Shown: positions 1-11,689 of the stretch, piece after piece
Numbering within the stretch: position 1 is the stretch's first letter
How the letters are laid out: each line of letters begins with the position of its first letter
Source: Nepenthes gracilis
Taxonomy: Eukaryota; Streptophyta; Magnoliopsida; Caryophyllales; Nepenthaceae
DNA length: 64,000 bases
Reading direction: 5' to 3'
Assembly (NCBI GenBank): GCA_033239525.1
Contig: BSYO01000026.1
Location: 2,294,001-2,358,000 of the forward strand
Made by a program: the position numbers and the translations under genes
Notes under the pieces: generated by a model
Told to the model about the DNA's origin: nothing
Database searches by the model: none
The model's input: the letters and a program-made list of their open reading frames with translations, nothing else

Positions 1-800
1 GTGAGTCAAAATATTTAAGTTGGAGGCTGGACAGCCCTACCTCTACCGGGATGACCACTTTAGTCCATTAGCATAAGTTGAAGGGTGTCTCGCAGGTCAG
101 CTCCATCGATATCGTCCTAGATGACCACAGTATGGACAATAGCTCATTCTCCGAAGAGCCCCCCACATATCCTAACTTTGTCTTCAACCCGTATAGTAGC
201 ATACAGTTCGTCACTTTCACTTACCTATTCGTTTGAGGGTAGATGACGAAGGTATGAACCGACTTTATCCATAAGCTCGTACGATACTTAGTGAACCATT
301 TACTGATGAATTGAGCTCCGTTGTCCGTTACTAGGACCTTGAGAATCTTAAACCTGCATACAACACTTTAGTGAACAAACTCTATCATGTTCTACTCGGT
401 GATCGATGCCAATGGGGATGCTTCGACCCACTTTATAAAGTAGTCGATACCGACTATGATAAACTTCCTCTGGTTGGACGCTATGTGCAAAGAGCCAAAT
501 AGGTTAAGCCCTAATTATGCGAATGGCCATGGCAATTGCAAAAGCCTACAACTCGTATGCGGCTGATGAGTCATGTTTCCATGGACCTGATAGTTCACAC
601 ATTTCATCATGAATTTCATGGCGTCAAACGTCATCAAGGGCTAGTAGAAGCCCTGCCACATGACTTTGAAGGCAAGATTGTTGCTTCTGATGTGTGACTC
701 ACAAATACCGAAGTATACCTCACCCAACACATAATCAGCCTCTTTTGGTATGATACATCTCATATAAGGGGTTGAGTAATCATGATGGTACAACCTCCAT
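1..800 (-). pseudogene. gypsy integrase core, broken
   Basis: The minus-strand translation shows the core integrase block VTDNGAQF, then a YPQTNR motif followed by an in-frame stop, then VKVTN, then a WSSRT region and an ETPFN/VIPVEVGL stretch typical of Retand integrases. In the family the stop position is normally Gln and the residue after QV is the catalytic Glu. Here that Glu is Lys (VKVTN), so the DDE triad is lost. The window begins within or just after the core, so the C-terminal part is cut off. The stretch towards 800 should hold the zinc-binding end but is too decayed to delimit. Confidence 0.75.
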
Positions 801-1003
801 CCACGATAGTGTACTAGCCTGCTATCTTCTTTATACGCTTGGCTACCCCCATCTCTTTTGGTAGGATGCCGTCCGTCAGGTACTTTCTATATAGGGTCAT
901 CCAACTATTGTCGCCGGCCACCTGTAGTACTTTGCGCTCAGGATCACCTATGCTTGGAGCGATAAGGAGGACCTGCATGTCCCGGGTGTATTGCTCTGGG
1001 TTC

Positions 1004-1528
1004 CTAGTTGCCACGCCTTCGCCGGCTGGTCTGCCTTCCAATTTTCTTCCTCGGAAAGTGGATTACTTCAACCATGTCAAACACTTGGATCAGATGCATT
1101 ACTTTAGTGAGGAACCTCATAAGTAGAGGATTCAACGCCTCAAAATTCCCACAGACCTGGTTGACAATCAATTTTGAGTCACTGTAGACAAATAGGTTTT
1201 TGGCCGAACATTCCTTTGCCAATCGGAGTCTAATAAGCAGCACCTTATACTCAGTGACGTTGTTGATGGCTGAAAATTTGAAGGCCATCGAGTACCTCAT
1301 CTTTGACCCATCAGGAATCCTCAGGACCACTCCTACTCCACTGACCACTTGCATTGACAACCCGTCAATGTGCAGGGTCCAAGTCCAAATTTCTTGCTTA
1401 CTTGTGTTTTCACCATTAGTGAGACTGAGAGCGTCCGAAATCAGAGTTGTCGTCTCAACAATGAAGTCCACGAGGATCTGGCCTTTCATGGCTGACCGCG
1501 ATTGGAATTTCATGTCAAACTCACCCAA
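1004..1528 (-). pseudogene. gypsy RNase H domain
   Basis: A 174-aa open stretch carries the plant gypsy second RNase H signature: WTLHIDGLS (first catalytic Asp in the usual DGS context), a TEYKVLLIRL block containing the expected Glu, and VYSDSKLIVNQV with the next catalytic Asp. The C-terminal part, after FPRKKIG, loses similarity where the normal protein reads into the linker before integrase. It lies between RT (1926-2546) and integrase (1-800), as expected for pol. The start Met is not biological; this is an interior piece of a polyprotein. Reading further upstream needs frame changes and passes stops, so no protein is expected. Confidence 0.8.
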
Positions 1529-1925
1529 TTTAACAACCCATTTGATCAGTCACCTGATGTGTTAGGTTTCTGTAAGATCCCCTTCGGCAGTTGATCAGTT
1601 AGAATGACGATCTTGTGTGTTTAGAAGTATGGGCGTAGCTTCCTGTTAGAGTAGACAAGTGCTAGCATAATTCTCTCGGCTTACAACTAACAGATATCGG
1701 TGTCTATTAGAACCTTGCTTACGTAGTCTAATAGGTGCTGTATGTTGAATTACTACCAAACAAAGACCAAACTTAGCACCGTGTCAGAAACTCAAGGTAC
1801 AAGTAAAGCTCCTCGCCAGCCACGAGCGAAGTCAAGAGAGGGGGGGTTAAAAAGATACTCTTTTAGTTCTCGAAAGACAACTTCACAATCGGTTGTCCAC
1901 TGGAAGCAGGTCAATTTGGTGCCCC

Positions 1926-2546
1926 TCAACACTTTAAGAAAGGTAGATACTTCTTTGTGGACTTTGCCAGGAATTGAAAAAGTGCTGTGAGCCTCGTGAT
2001 GAGTTTCTGAACCTCCTTCACGGTCTGAGACCGGTGCATGTAAAAGATGGCATTTATCTTCTTGGAGTTTTCCTTGATTCTCCACTGTGAGACGATAAAG
2101 GCCAAGAACTTCTCCAAGGTCATGCCAAACACACACTTGGCAGAATTCAACTTCATCTGATGTGTCCCGAGGACTCTGAAGGGCTCGCCTAGGTCGCGAA
2201 TATAGTCATTGGTGGCCTTACTTTTGACGAGCATATCGTCCACATACATCTCCATATTTTGGCTGATTTGGGTATCAGACATATTGTTCACAAGTCTCTG
2301 ATAGGTCACACTAGCATTCTTCAAATCGAATAATATGACTTTATAGTAGTATGTCCCTTGGTCAGTCATGAAAAACGTATACTCCTTGTCATCCGGGCAC
2401 ATCCTAATCTGGTTATAACTCGAGTAGATATCCATAAAGTTTAGCAACTCATGATCGGACATAGAGTCCCCCAGCAGGTTGATTCTTGATAATGGAAAGC
2501 TGTCCTTGGAACATGCTTTATTCATATCGATAAAATCGACACACAT
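1926..2546 (-). pseudogene. gypsy reverse transcriptase domain
   Basis: A 206-aa open stretch matches plant gypsy RT from the CVDFIDMNKAC block (normally CVDYTDLNKAC) through FMDIYSSYNQI, the DQGTYYYKV block and MEMYVDDMLVKSK to the RNase H connection (TRLTALFQFLAKS). The catalytic YVDD box is intact and lies at 2235-2246. Upstream palm motifs beyond 2546 are frameshifted. A second open stretch at 1792-2136 carries the continuing connection domain in another frame, so at least one frameshift lies near 1930-2130. This is a recognisable but inactive remnant. Confidence 0.88.
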
Positions 2547-2749
2547 CTGTTACTTTCTGTTACACTTCTTGATGAGGACCATGTTAGACAATCAATTCAA
2601 GTATTTGACCTCCCTAATGAAACCCGCATCGAGCAACTTTTTTACTTCCTCATGGATGACGATTAGCTTTTCAATAGAGTGGTTCATTCGCTTTTGTCGG
2701 ATAGGTTTGTGACTGGATCAAGGCCTAAATTATGAACCATTACTTCGGT

Positions 2750-3562
2750 CGATATTCCTAACATGTCAGCAATTGTCTACTCGAAGATGTTAAAATTCTG
2801 CCTGAGGAAGGTTATCAGTTGGTCCCGTAGGGGCCTGCCTAGGAACTCTCAATTTGCACACATTTTTCAAGTTTGCTAGGGTCCAAGGGGACTTGGTCGG
2901 TTAATTCATCGGATTGGGCTTAGAGTATGGTGGTCTCATCGTGGAAGTCAAGGTCTTCAATTCGCCGATCGGGGGTCACTTGAATAACCTGAGATATGTA
3001 GTATGTTCGGCTGATTACTTGGTCACCTAGTTCCTCGTGATGCCAAACGTAGTTGGGAATTTCATCTTCAGGTAGGGGATCGACGTCACTACTTCAAACA
3101 TGGTCAAGTAATATCATCTCAGGATGACACTGTAGACCGATGGGTGATCTACTATTAGGAATGTGAGTATTTCGAAGGCCATCCTAAGGTAAGCCCCCAA
3201 CCTGACTTCCAACTGGATGGCCCCCTGGACGGGTACTGGTTTGTTATCCAGTTCATATATGGATCCCTCGGTTGATTTTATTTGACTCTTTTTCGTCCAA
3301 GTTTAAAATACGTATCGAGGTAAAGTAAATTTTAAAAACTTTCATTATCAATAAAGACTCGTTTCAGTTAGTAGTCAACTGTACTGTTTGAAATGAATGC
3401 AAATATAAGTAAAAGGTCAGAATAAAGAGTTATTACATGTGTCATATTATCGTTGCTAAAACTAATGATATCATTTCTAACTCCTACCATTGATGTTTTA
3501 TTGCTGAAAGCAGTCTCCTGGGAGTCCGAGGCATTGCTCTTGGTTGATCTAATTGTTACCAT
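2750..3562 (-). pseudogene. gypsy aspartic protease region
   Basis: The minus strand reads NDIISFSNDNMTHV, the typical start of the Retand linker to protease (usually ISF..EDL..V), followed by an in-frame stop and then RVFIDNESF. The family active site here is V-D-N-G-S-S, so the essential Gly has become Glu, a G-to-A change. Downstream (lower coordinates) similarity continues into the GEITLPV-like and ILGRPFL-like blocks with several stops. The same stretch in element 2 (13.04-13.62 kb) has a different hit at the same Gly. Not functional. Confidence 0.65.
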
Positions 3563-5004
3563 ATTAATAACCCCGACTGCGACCTGATTCCTCAGCTGTT
3601 TTGGTCCATCCTTGCCTACCCCGCCGAAGTCCTACCCCGGGTTTCCATAGGAATTCGATAATGTGTCCTTTTTGGACTAGCTCCTCAATATCTTTCTATA
3701 ATGTCTGGCAGTCTTCAATGATGTGACCTGGAGATCGATGGTAGTAGCAATACATCGACTGGTCTTCTCCCTCTGGGTTCTTCGACGCCTTTGACTACTT
3801 TAGAAATATTTCATCCCAAATCTACATCAAGATATTGGTACGGGTATCATTTAGAAGAGTTGGGTTCATGGGCTTGAACTCCCTCTGGATGACTGGGTCG
3901 GTCCGCGACTGCTTCCGTTGATCTCGGGAGTGGCCATTATCTCTATTCTTCTTCTTCTCGTTTGCTGGTCCTTCATAGGGCCGGTCCATGCGCTCTGATA
4001 GCTTCGCTTCACTGGCCTCCTCGGCGGCTGTGTATACATGGGTGATAGCCTCAGCCTCTTAAAAGATCCGAGAGTCTTGATGGGCCAAGTGTTTGAAGAA
4101 ATCATCGGATTCCATAGTCACTATAAAGGCGCTTAGTTTCACCTAATTGGTGAGTCTGGATATTTTTGGACCTCGGCAATGAATTTGGCCAAGAAGCATT
4201 TCAGACTTTCGTCTCGTTTTTACCGAAAGCGGACAAGGTATTATGGTTACTTTTCCTCCCTCTGACTAAAGGCGAATTGTGATAGGAAGCAGTCAACTAG
4301 CTCCCGAAATGACCAAATTGAGTTTGCTCAAGGCTACGGAATCAGATACGAGCATCCCCTTTGAGGGTTAGAGGAAAATATTCGCACATGACAGTGTCAT
4401 CGAGACCTTAGAAGTCCAATAGGATATGGAAGTGGTCCAAATGATCCATTGGATCCAAACTTTCATCGTAGGACTCCAAGGTTGGTATTTTGAATTTACA
4501 GTGGGGTGGTTACGTCCATACCTCTTCTACGAATGGCGACCTCCTCCGGTTGGTGGCGAGTCGATCGATACTCCCTCTGAACATGTGCTTCTCGACTTTC
4601 CTTACCCTCTCTTCCGGTCTGAAGGATGCAATCCTCTTGGCGTTGATAAAGGTCTTTAGCTGCGAATAGTTTGCAGAGGGGTGCAGGTTTAGGTGATTGC
4701 CAGCCCATGGCAGTCGCGCATTGCAAGAGGCTTCTCTCTAGTCTGGAGGCATCCTGTTGTCAGTGGAGTAGCATGGATTCCGCCATTTTGGGCTATCCTC
4801 CCATGTCCCATGACTCAATCGACCTTCCAGGAGTGTTGGGGCCTTGTCGCTCAAGCTCACTCGAGTCTACAGATCGTCCAACCCACGGGTCTTCTTGACT
4901 AGGCGTCTCTTCCCTTGATTCCTTCGCTTGGAGGCTACAGCGTGGGAGGTGGAGGAAAGAGCCTCTTGCTACAACCCATCAAAATGTGCACAAAGGGTTC
5001 AGAG
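3563..5004 (-). pseudogene. gypsy gag, broken
   Basis: The nucleocapsid-type zinc finger is readable on the minus strand at about 3709-3758 as CYYHRSPGHIIEDC, followed by the family's conserved E-x-L-x-x-x-G-H tail. Upstream blocks include TQPPRRPVK (about 3.99-4.03 kb) and the N-terminal region at 4.5-4.7 kb that aligns by eye with 14.56-14.76 kb of element 2 and 37.07-37.24 kb of the fragment there. Gag forms the particle and packages the RNA. Numerous stops and frame changes leave only short open pieces (about 80 aa), so this copy is dead. Confidence 0.7.
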
Positions 5005-5951
5005 CATCCTGGATATATTGTCCACCTGGATCTTGCGCAGCACAACGAACAAATAAGAGGTTAGATGATTGATGGGACTCGCTCCTCAATATATCATCTG
5101 ATAACGAAAATCAAATTTTTTTGTGACGGAGAGAAAGATAGAGGATGTAAGAAATGTGTGGATGCACAAATAAGAAGGGATTGAGCGTTAATTGGAAGAT
5201 TGTACTCCGGTTGGTGTGCTCATTGAAGAGCAACATTTAGAGAGGTGCCCTCGACAAGAAGTGACTCACTAGTGATACATTCAAAGACGAACGACTTGGA
5301 GAATTCTAAGGGCAAATGGATGTCGATAGGCTATAGGATCCTCGATGGATGTGATTTTGGCAGCTTTAAGGCTTAATTGCTTGGAGTGATTTTTGGATGC
5401 TCCCTCCCACTGGGATGAAGGGAAATTTAGAAGGTTTGGAGTCGGTTTAGCCATCACTAGGCCTCACGGTTGATGACAGCTGGTCACGCAGATTTGATGA
5501 GCTTTCCTGTGGATTTGCGAGGGCTGATTATGGCAAGCGTGGCTAGCTGGGCCAATTTCTTCCTTCCTCGATGGGATTCTAAAAGCTTCCATTATGGCGG
5601 TTGCCTTTGGAAGAGAATTGCTAAGTAGTCGTTGCCACCATTCTGACGATACTTACAATCCTGAGTGATATTTCAAGAATATTTGCCACGTTGGCCTAGG
5701 TGGTTATAGCAAGTACTAAGTGTGCGCTTATGTTGAGTTGTGCTGCTTGCCAACTAGCGAGTAGGAAGGGTTTCTGCGGGTCAATCCTAATTACCCATCT
5801 CTTATCGAGTGGTCTCAGGTCGACCACCCGGGCAAACTGCATCTCAACCTGGCTCTTGGGCTCATGAGGCCGTGTAGTGGGTTGCCTCCTCCTGGGCCTT
5901 TCTTGCATCCATGGACTTGGTCTTGGGCCAACGTATTTACAACCGTACCTA
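5005..5951 (-). mobile_element. 5' LTR remnant of gypsy element 1
   Basis: The block at about 5040-5100 (a run around GATTGATGGGACTCGCTC) is shared with LTR copies at 10.65, 37.94, 45.59 (inverted) and 55.76 kb, which identifies it as the downstream half of the same LTR family. The far edge is placed near 5951 because TAATAGGT there matches the family start TGATGGGT after transitions. The inner edge to gag is unclear; the terminal ~100 bp of the LTR seem deleted or diverged. Confidence 0.5.
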
Positions 5952-6790
5952 TTAAAATGTGATCAAGGTATTTGAGTATTATGGATGGATAAAATTAAAA
6001 AAAATTTACCCAATTTTTTTTGTGCACCTCATGATCATTGATAAAAATGATTGGATTAGATTTTAATTTTTTATAAATATAATTATTTTATTTTAGATAA
6101 ATATTAAGTTTTAAGAAACATCTTAGGATTTTTTATAACACTACAAAAGCAAGAAAGAAAACGGAGAATATCAATAAAGGGTAATGAGGTTTTCCATGGG
6201 AATGGTAGTGGAAGGTTGCAAAATTAGAGATATATTAGGGTATTTTTATTCAATCTTGCATTACTTTTATATTTTTAACATAAGAATTTTATTATAATAA
6301 CTTTAAATACTAAAATTATAATAATATATTAATATATATTAAATTTATTTTATTCAGTGATCTAAGTTATAATAATAAATTTTGATAATAAAAACCCTAA
6401 TAACAGCATAAAGGGTCTAATTTTAGAAGTCAAATCATATACCTTTCGACTATCGCTGCATCATCAGATTAAATATTACATCACCCTAATTTCATACGAT
6501 TCAAAAAGTTTTTTATAAAATATAAATATAATAATTATTTTGGTTAAATTGTTTTCATGATATATGTATTTTTAATATTTCAACATTTTAACCTTTTTTA
6601 ATAAAAAAAAATCATAATCTTTATTTTTTTAAAATTTTACAGTTAGAATTATAAAATAATTTAGCAATTTTAATAGGAATAAGGTGGCCAATAATCTTAG
6701 AAAAATATTATATTCTTATACTATGCTTGGATTATTTTTGCATCTTAAATATATTTTTTGAAAAAAATTTATTTTATTTATTAAAAAAGC

Positions 6791-6823
<33 letters not shown>

Positions 6824-7021
6824 CTTTTAATATCTTAGATTTTGAGTTAAGTTGGATTATGCAAATCTAACGCGTATGGATTATCGCAAATCCTACGCGA
6901 TGGAGCGTCCGGATCGGATAAAATGGTGAAAACAGAGCAAGAACAGGAAACAATTAATAGAAATTTGTCAAATACAGAAGACAATTAACCTCCTTCAAGA
7001 TCAGGCAGTGGCCACCTGAAT
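5952..7021. other. AT-rich intergenic stretch with (TA)n
   Basis: No coding or repeat family is recognised. A (TA)n run lies at 6791-6819. The last ~180 bp, from about 6850, are less AT-rich and could hold the 3' UTR of the minus-strand gene ending at 7088. Confidence 0.5.
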
Positions 7022-7087
7022 GTGACCTCCATAGAACTAGTACAAACAGCAGCAACGTTGAGGCGATGGCTGACAGTCGATCTGAGT

Positions 7088-7780
7088 TCAGCCTTCGAAA
7101 TCAGTCTTATCCCACTGCTCATGCTTCAGCTTCATCTTCTCATCGACTTCCTTAACTTTAATCTCTCTAAACTTGTCGCCGTTTACAGCCATGGGAAGCT
7201 CTCCCTGAGCTTGCGCAGTTCTCCTACTCCTTTTCCTCGCACTTGCTTCTTTCTCTGCTTCTAGTCCCTCGTACTCCCTCACCCAACAACTGTGCACAGC
7301 ACAGGTCAAAACCAGGACTCCCATCTGCATTAGAAACATAGCCATTAAAATACCACATTCTAGTCTCACCAAAACCTTCGCCTCCCTCGGATCTCTCGGC
7401 GATTTCAGCATCGAAAGGCTCGAACTCTCTCTCGTGAACAGCGCGAGGAAGCTGAGCACTTGTCCGATCAGTGATGCGAGGAGGAGCGAGATGTGAGTCA
7501 TGAAACAGAAGTGCGTGAAATGAGAGTAGAATCCTATGAAGGAGGAGGAGAGGGAGATGGAAGCGGAGAAGAGGAGTACCAGACCAAGAGAAGTTGGAGG
7601 CATCTTGAGTAGAATTATTGGGGCCATGGAGGCTGAAGAGAGGATGAATAGGATGAAGTTCAGGCATGACAGGAGGAGGTTTGGGAAGGAACACGAGCTT
7701 CTCAGTTTGGAGGAAGCCATTGAAGGGAGGAATGGAGAAGGATTGAGAGACGGAGGAGATGAAGATGCAGGCATTTTCAC
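7088..7780 (-). CDS. Conserved plant four-helix membrane protein, unknown function
   Basis: This is an uninterrupted 230-aa ORF, richer in GC than its surroundings. Four hydrophobic segments are visible at about residues 33-56, 64-85, 90-114 and 142-164, followed by a charged C-terminal tail (RKRSRR near 182-187, then Lys/Glu-rich) likely on the cytosolic side. A short loop with SPRDPREAK (about 127-135) separates helices 3 and 4. Residues 1-20 are Ser/Pro-rich. A second Met at residue 21 (position 7720, MASSKLRSS) is an equally good start and may be the real one. I believe it belongs to an uncharacterised plant-specific membrane family, but cannot name it; no catalytic motif is seen. It could be single-exon, or have an intron outside the ORF. 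Neighbours are transposons, so context gives no clue. Overlapping ORFs in other frames are shadows. Confidence 0.7.
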   Translation of the reverse strand: MKMPASSSPPSLNPSPFLPSMASSKLRSSCSFPNLLLSCLNFILFILSSASMAPIILLKMPPTSLGLVLLFSASISLSSSFIGFYSHFTHFCFMTHISLLLASLIGQVLSFLALFTRESSSLSMLKSPRDPREAKVLVRLECGILMAMFLMQMGVLVLTCAVHSCWVREYEGLEAEKEASARKRSRRTAQAQGELPMAVNGDKFREIKVKEVDEKMKLKHEQWDKTDFEG

Positions 7781-8511
7781 GACGATTTTGAATTCTTATG
7801 GAAGGGACGGAAGGAATTTCTGTCCGTTGGGGCTGGTAACGGAGAGCGTCAATATGGGTCCCACATGACTAGGCACTTTTCGTAATCGGATGAATTAATT
7901 CCCTCCCTCGAGTTTTTAAGAGTGGCGTAATTCAGTCCGATTTAAATTTTTTAATAAAAAACTAGTAATTTTTATTTTTATTTTTTAAAAATCAATAATA
8001 TAATTTTTTGATTAACATTAATAATTGTTGTTAGAAAGAATTAACATAAATATTTTTGAGAAATGGTTGATTAATTACCTTTTAATTATAATTATTTGAT
8101 TAATATTAAATAGTTAAATTTTTTATAAAAATTTAATAATTTTTATTTTTAAAAAAATAATATAGTTGTTTTATTAATATCAACTATTGTTGTTAGAAAG
8201 AATTGAATTGATTTCTCTTTTAAAAGACTAGAGTTTTCTCTTATAAATTTTCAAATCTATTTTATATAAAAAAGTTCAAAAGTATAATTATAATTTCTTA
8301 TTTCTTTTTTTTATAATATTTATACTTTGATATTATTAATATTTTTATTAAAAAATTAAAAATTTTAATTTTATTTATAGGGATATGCTTGAATTTCATT
8401 TAAGTATGTGCAGAAAGCATTAAGAAGATCAGTATCAATAGATTGAGGGGTGTTCCATCACACTCACATCTATCGCAGGTCGATTGTCGGGTGGACACCT
8501 GATAACTCTTA
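7781..8511. other. Upstream flank of the membrane-protein gene, AT-rich
   Basis: The first ~110 bp probably include the 5' UTR and promoter of the minus-strand gene at 7088-7780, but I see no convincing TATA box. From 7920 to 8390 the sequence is AT-rich without recognised content. 8390-8511 has normal composition and looks like unique sequence interrupted by the MITE at 8512. Confidence 0.4.
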
Positions 8512-8893
8512 TGACACATTTGGTTGGAGGAATTAAGGAAGAAATAGAATTTCTATTCTATAAAAATAAATATTTCTACATTTAATTACAAATTTAATCA
8601 AAAATAAATATTTTTTAAAAATTATTATTTTCACAAATGTGAAAACAATAATTCTAACCATTCATGTGGGAATAATAATTTTCACATATTATTATTATTA
8701 TTATTATTATCGCTATTTTCATCTTATTTCTCATATTATTCTACAAACCAAATAATAGAATGTTAATTCTCATCTTATTCAATTCTAATAACTAAATATA
8801 TAAATAATAATTTTAATTCTATTATCATATTATTCTATTCCCTAAAATAACTATTTTTTTCACCTTATTCCATTCAAATAGCTAAACGTACCA
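8512..8893. mobile_element. Tourist-like MITE, 382 bp
   Basis: The ends are imperfect inverted repeats: TGACACATTTGGTTG on the left and, on the opposite strand, TGGTACGTTTAGCTA on the right. The differences between the arms are all transitions, as expected of decay from identical ends. Both sides carry TTA (8509-8511 and 8894-8896), the target duplication of PIF/Harbinger-type Tourist MITEs. The body is AT-rich, non-coding and contains an ATT repeat near 8695-8710. It must have been mobilised by a transposase encoded elsewhere. Confidence 0.75.
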
Positions 8894-9082
8894 TTAAATC
8901 GTTTTAGATTTAAGGATTTATATTTTATAATTAAAAATTAATATATGTTGATAGTTATTTTTTATTATTATTTTATAATATTTAAATATCAAAATACTCA
9001 TACTATAAAAAATAACATAAAAATATAACTATTTACGTATTTTTTTAAATCTTTTAATTTGTAACTAATAGATCCAGTAGTA

Positions 9083-10315
9083 TGATGGGCTGATTCATTC
9101 TCGATCCCAACTATCAGCGCACAAAGAAGAGTAATAACCCAACGAGTAATGACCAAATCCCCAAGATGGAAACCAATCCAACCTAACCTAGTCAAAGTCT
9201 AGTAACGACTGCAATGACCAAGTTGAGGCCCAGAAACGATTGGCCAATAGGACAAGTATCAAATAGCTTAGCAAACAACGCAGACGAGTGACCGATTAGG
9301 GAGCCATTTAACCAGGTAGCTAATAATGCGGTCAGAACATACATATGTACTGATTAGAGTATGCATATACAGGCATCGCCTGCGGCTGTCACTACAACAA
9401 TTTGACGAATGCGTTGAGGGAACTGCCCACAACCACATCACCATCACAATGCGACAATTGGTGCGGTGGCCACAGTCGTCGCCACAGTCGACTAATCCTA
9501 ACCAGACTCCTGTCATAGGCTTTGGCACATCAAAGCCTTTTCTACGAAATATTACAAATACTTCTTACTATCGTAGGAAGAAAAGAGGGGAACAGGAAAA
9601 AGAGGGGGAGAACTCTCGAACACACAGAGAATCCCGCGACTGAAAAAACTCTCGAGTAAGATACAATAGTCGATAAAGAACCAAACTTTCTTTCCCTAAC
9701 ATAGCTCGTTCTCTCCATCCCTAAAGCTACTTGCCACCGAGCGCATCCCAGATGAGCTACTCCAATCGAGTACCTTTTTTTTCTAAGTCACTCCCATCAT
9801 GCCTTTCTTTCTTTCTAAATTGCTCACCATCAAGTGTCCCCTAATGAGCCACTCCAGTCGAGTACCTGTCTTCCTTTCTAAACCACTCACTATCGAATGC
9901 CTTCTAGTAAGTCATTTCAATCGAATGACTTTCTTCCTTTTAAGCCGCTCCCCATCGAGTACCCTCTAATGAACCGCTTACCGAGTGCAATACATTAATC
10001 TTCCATCTCTCTAAGTTGCTCCCTATCGAGCACATACAAGAGCCTAACCTCTCCTCTCACATTGCCCACATATGTACAACTTTGTATTCTCTATATCATG
10101 ACATCTTTCTATTTTCTGAAAAAAATATCTAATTTGAATATCAGACGATATATTGAAGAGTGAATATCGTCAATCATCTGACCTCTTGTTCATTATTTAT
10201 GGTACGCAGATTCTAGGTTAACAGATAGGGAGATCGATCCGCCCTAATCTGACCCATATTAAAAGATTAAATAACTCTATAATCCATACCATAATTTAAA
10301 TCTTAAAACGCATCA
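9083..10315 (+). mobile_element. Solo LTR of the gypsy family, 1233 bp
   Basis: It starts TGATGGGC and ends CGCATCA, the same terminal sequences as the LTRs of element 2 and the copies at 45040 and 55610, and there is no internal region on either side. The last ~250 bp align by eye with the end of the solo LTR at 45040-45722 (shared block around GAGATCGATCCGCC). Flanks GTAGT/GTAGC could be a decayed 5-bp target duplication, but that needs a one-base shift of the left edge. ORFs inside it are chance. Confidence 0.65.
9690..10020 (+). repeat. Tandem subrepeats inside the solo LTR
   Basis: About six degenerate copies of a module reading roughly CACTCCCATCGAGTACC plus a pyrimidine-rich spacer follow each other, with a period near 55-60 bp or half of it. 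Related LTRs have their own subrepeat arrays (see 55880-56830). Confidence 0.5.
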
Positions 10316-10538
10316 GTAGCCATTGGAATTTTTCATCTAAAAACTATGGGTTCATCGTAATAGAATGCCCCTGAGCTGCAATCTCGATGCTTAATTTTTA
10401 AATTCATTAATTTTTAATTATAAATTTAAAATGCATTATTATTATTATTATTTGTTACAAATCATAAAAAGCTTTTGATTAGTAAACTGGAGCGTGGTGG
10501 CTCCAACGGTAGAGATTAAGTATCAATCATATATATAT

Positions 10539-11502
10539 TGATATATTCCTGGGTTTGAGTTCTCGTGCGGATTAGGGAGCCTTCGGATTTCTCAAATCGG
10601 ATAGATTACGAACGGGTTCAATTTTTACGTATTTTCAACTTGGACATTACCCACCACAAATTACAAATAAGATGTCAGAGGACGATGGAATATTTTCCTA
10701 CTATAAACACTCCAATGCTCAAATCAGAAATCCTTCTCAATGGACGAAAAGATGCAAGCGTTGAAATAAACGTGATGAAGAATGTACATATGTAAGTATG
10801 CATAGTGTGTGTTGTTTGAATGAGGCTTGTGCTCCCCTTTTTGCACTGCTAAGAGTGGCTTACTATCATCGCCATATTGGGGCGATGGTTTGAGAGAAGA
10901 GAGCTTGTTCTTTTTCATTGTTTTCCTAATAGCAGGGTGTTAGGATCAATTTTAGATCTCTAGTCACTGATAATATTTTCCTGAAACTTCAATGGGGGAT
11001 CGAGAGTTCAGGGATCAGGGATCCTGTTCTTTGCTGAGGGAGAAGACATTTGTAGGCTCTGTGAAGGAGACTTTTGGGCATGAGAATCTCCGATAGGCGG
11101 TTTGCCAGGATTTGTCAATTGCTAAGTGTTGGTGGTGGCTAACGGTGTCGATTGTCGTCTTGCAGTAATGCGGGAACTATCATTGGACGTGGCCAACACT
11201 GGTTCGTTTGACCTTGCTTGGATTAGTCGAGTGACTACCAGGATGATGTGCACTACGGCTTGCCAGCATTGACCTTGTCTTCCATTGGCTGACATTTTCT
11301 GAGCCAACGCCTCTTGCGCTACCAGTTTGCAGCCGCTTCGGTAGAGGTGCAGGTGAAGCTAGTTGGGTGTGCGCCAGGGGGGCCTAATGGACTTTGCCCT
11401 GATTTCCCTGGTCGCCTCGCCTGGTTGGGCCCGTCTGTTGGTTGGGCCTGTCTGCTATTATTTGGGCCTTATTGGTTCTGGTCCAAATTCCCGTTTGACA
11501 CA
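10539..11502 (-). mobile_element. 3' LTR of gypsy element 2
   Basis: The upstream ~200 bp (11.31-11.50 kb) match 15.22-15.41 kb, the other LTR of the same element, including the shared GCGCCAG and TTGGTTCTG blocks. The far end (10.54-10.75 kb) matches the ends of the LTRs at 55610 and 37797. Length is about 964 bp. The open reading frames here are shadows. Confidence 0.6.
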
Positions 11503-11689
11503 TCACTAGGCCCTCGTGCCTGAGGACAGCACATCGCCGGGGCCTAGCATGTTAGAAGGTGGATCCTACCACTGGCTTGCGTGTGTCTTCTCGAGATGTA
11601 CCAGTCTCCGATTCTCAGGGACGGCGTTCCTTCCCTATGCAAATATGTAGCTTTTCAGAGGTGCCTTATTGATCCGGTGCCCTATTTGG

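Larger units (their letters stand above)
1..5951 (-). mobile_element. Ty3/gypsy retrotransposon 1, Tat/Retand-like, decayed, cut by window edge
   Basis: Read on the minus strand the order is 5' LTR (about 5.0-5.95 kb), gag, protease, reverse transcriptase, RNase H, integrase, which is the gypsy order with integrase last. Domain blocks lie in several frames with many stops, so the element is dead. The protein motifs (a CX2HX3GHX4C zinc finger, a protease stretch beginning IISFSN, YVDD) match plant Tat/Retand elements. The 3' LTR lies outside the window. It resembles element 2 at 10539-15413 along gag, protease and RT, so both come from one family. The LTR edge at 5951 is weak: the sequence there reads TAATAGGT where sister copies start TGATGGGT. 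Confidence 0.85.

Noticed and set aside
7224..7868. ORFs of 156 aa (minus) and 110 aa (plus)
   Set aside because: They overlap the membrane-protein gene in other frames and lack its hydrophobic segments.
10490..10565. tRNA-like A box (GTGGCTCCAACGGTAGAG) and B box (GGGTTTGAGTTCTC), suggesting a SINE
   Set aside because: The B-box-like part lies inside the gypsy 3' LTR, where sister LTRs have the related TGAATTTGAACTATCG; the two boxes are on different sides of an insertion edge.
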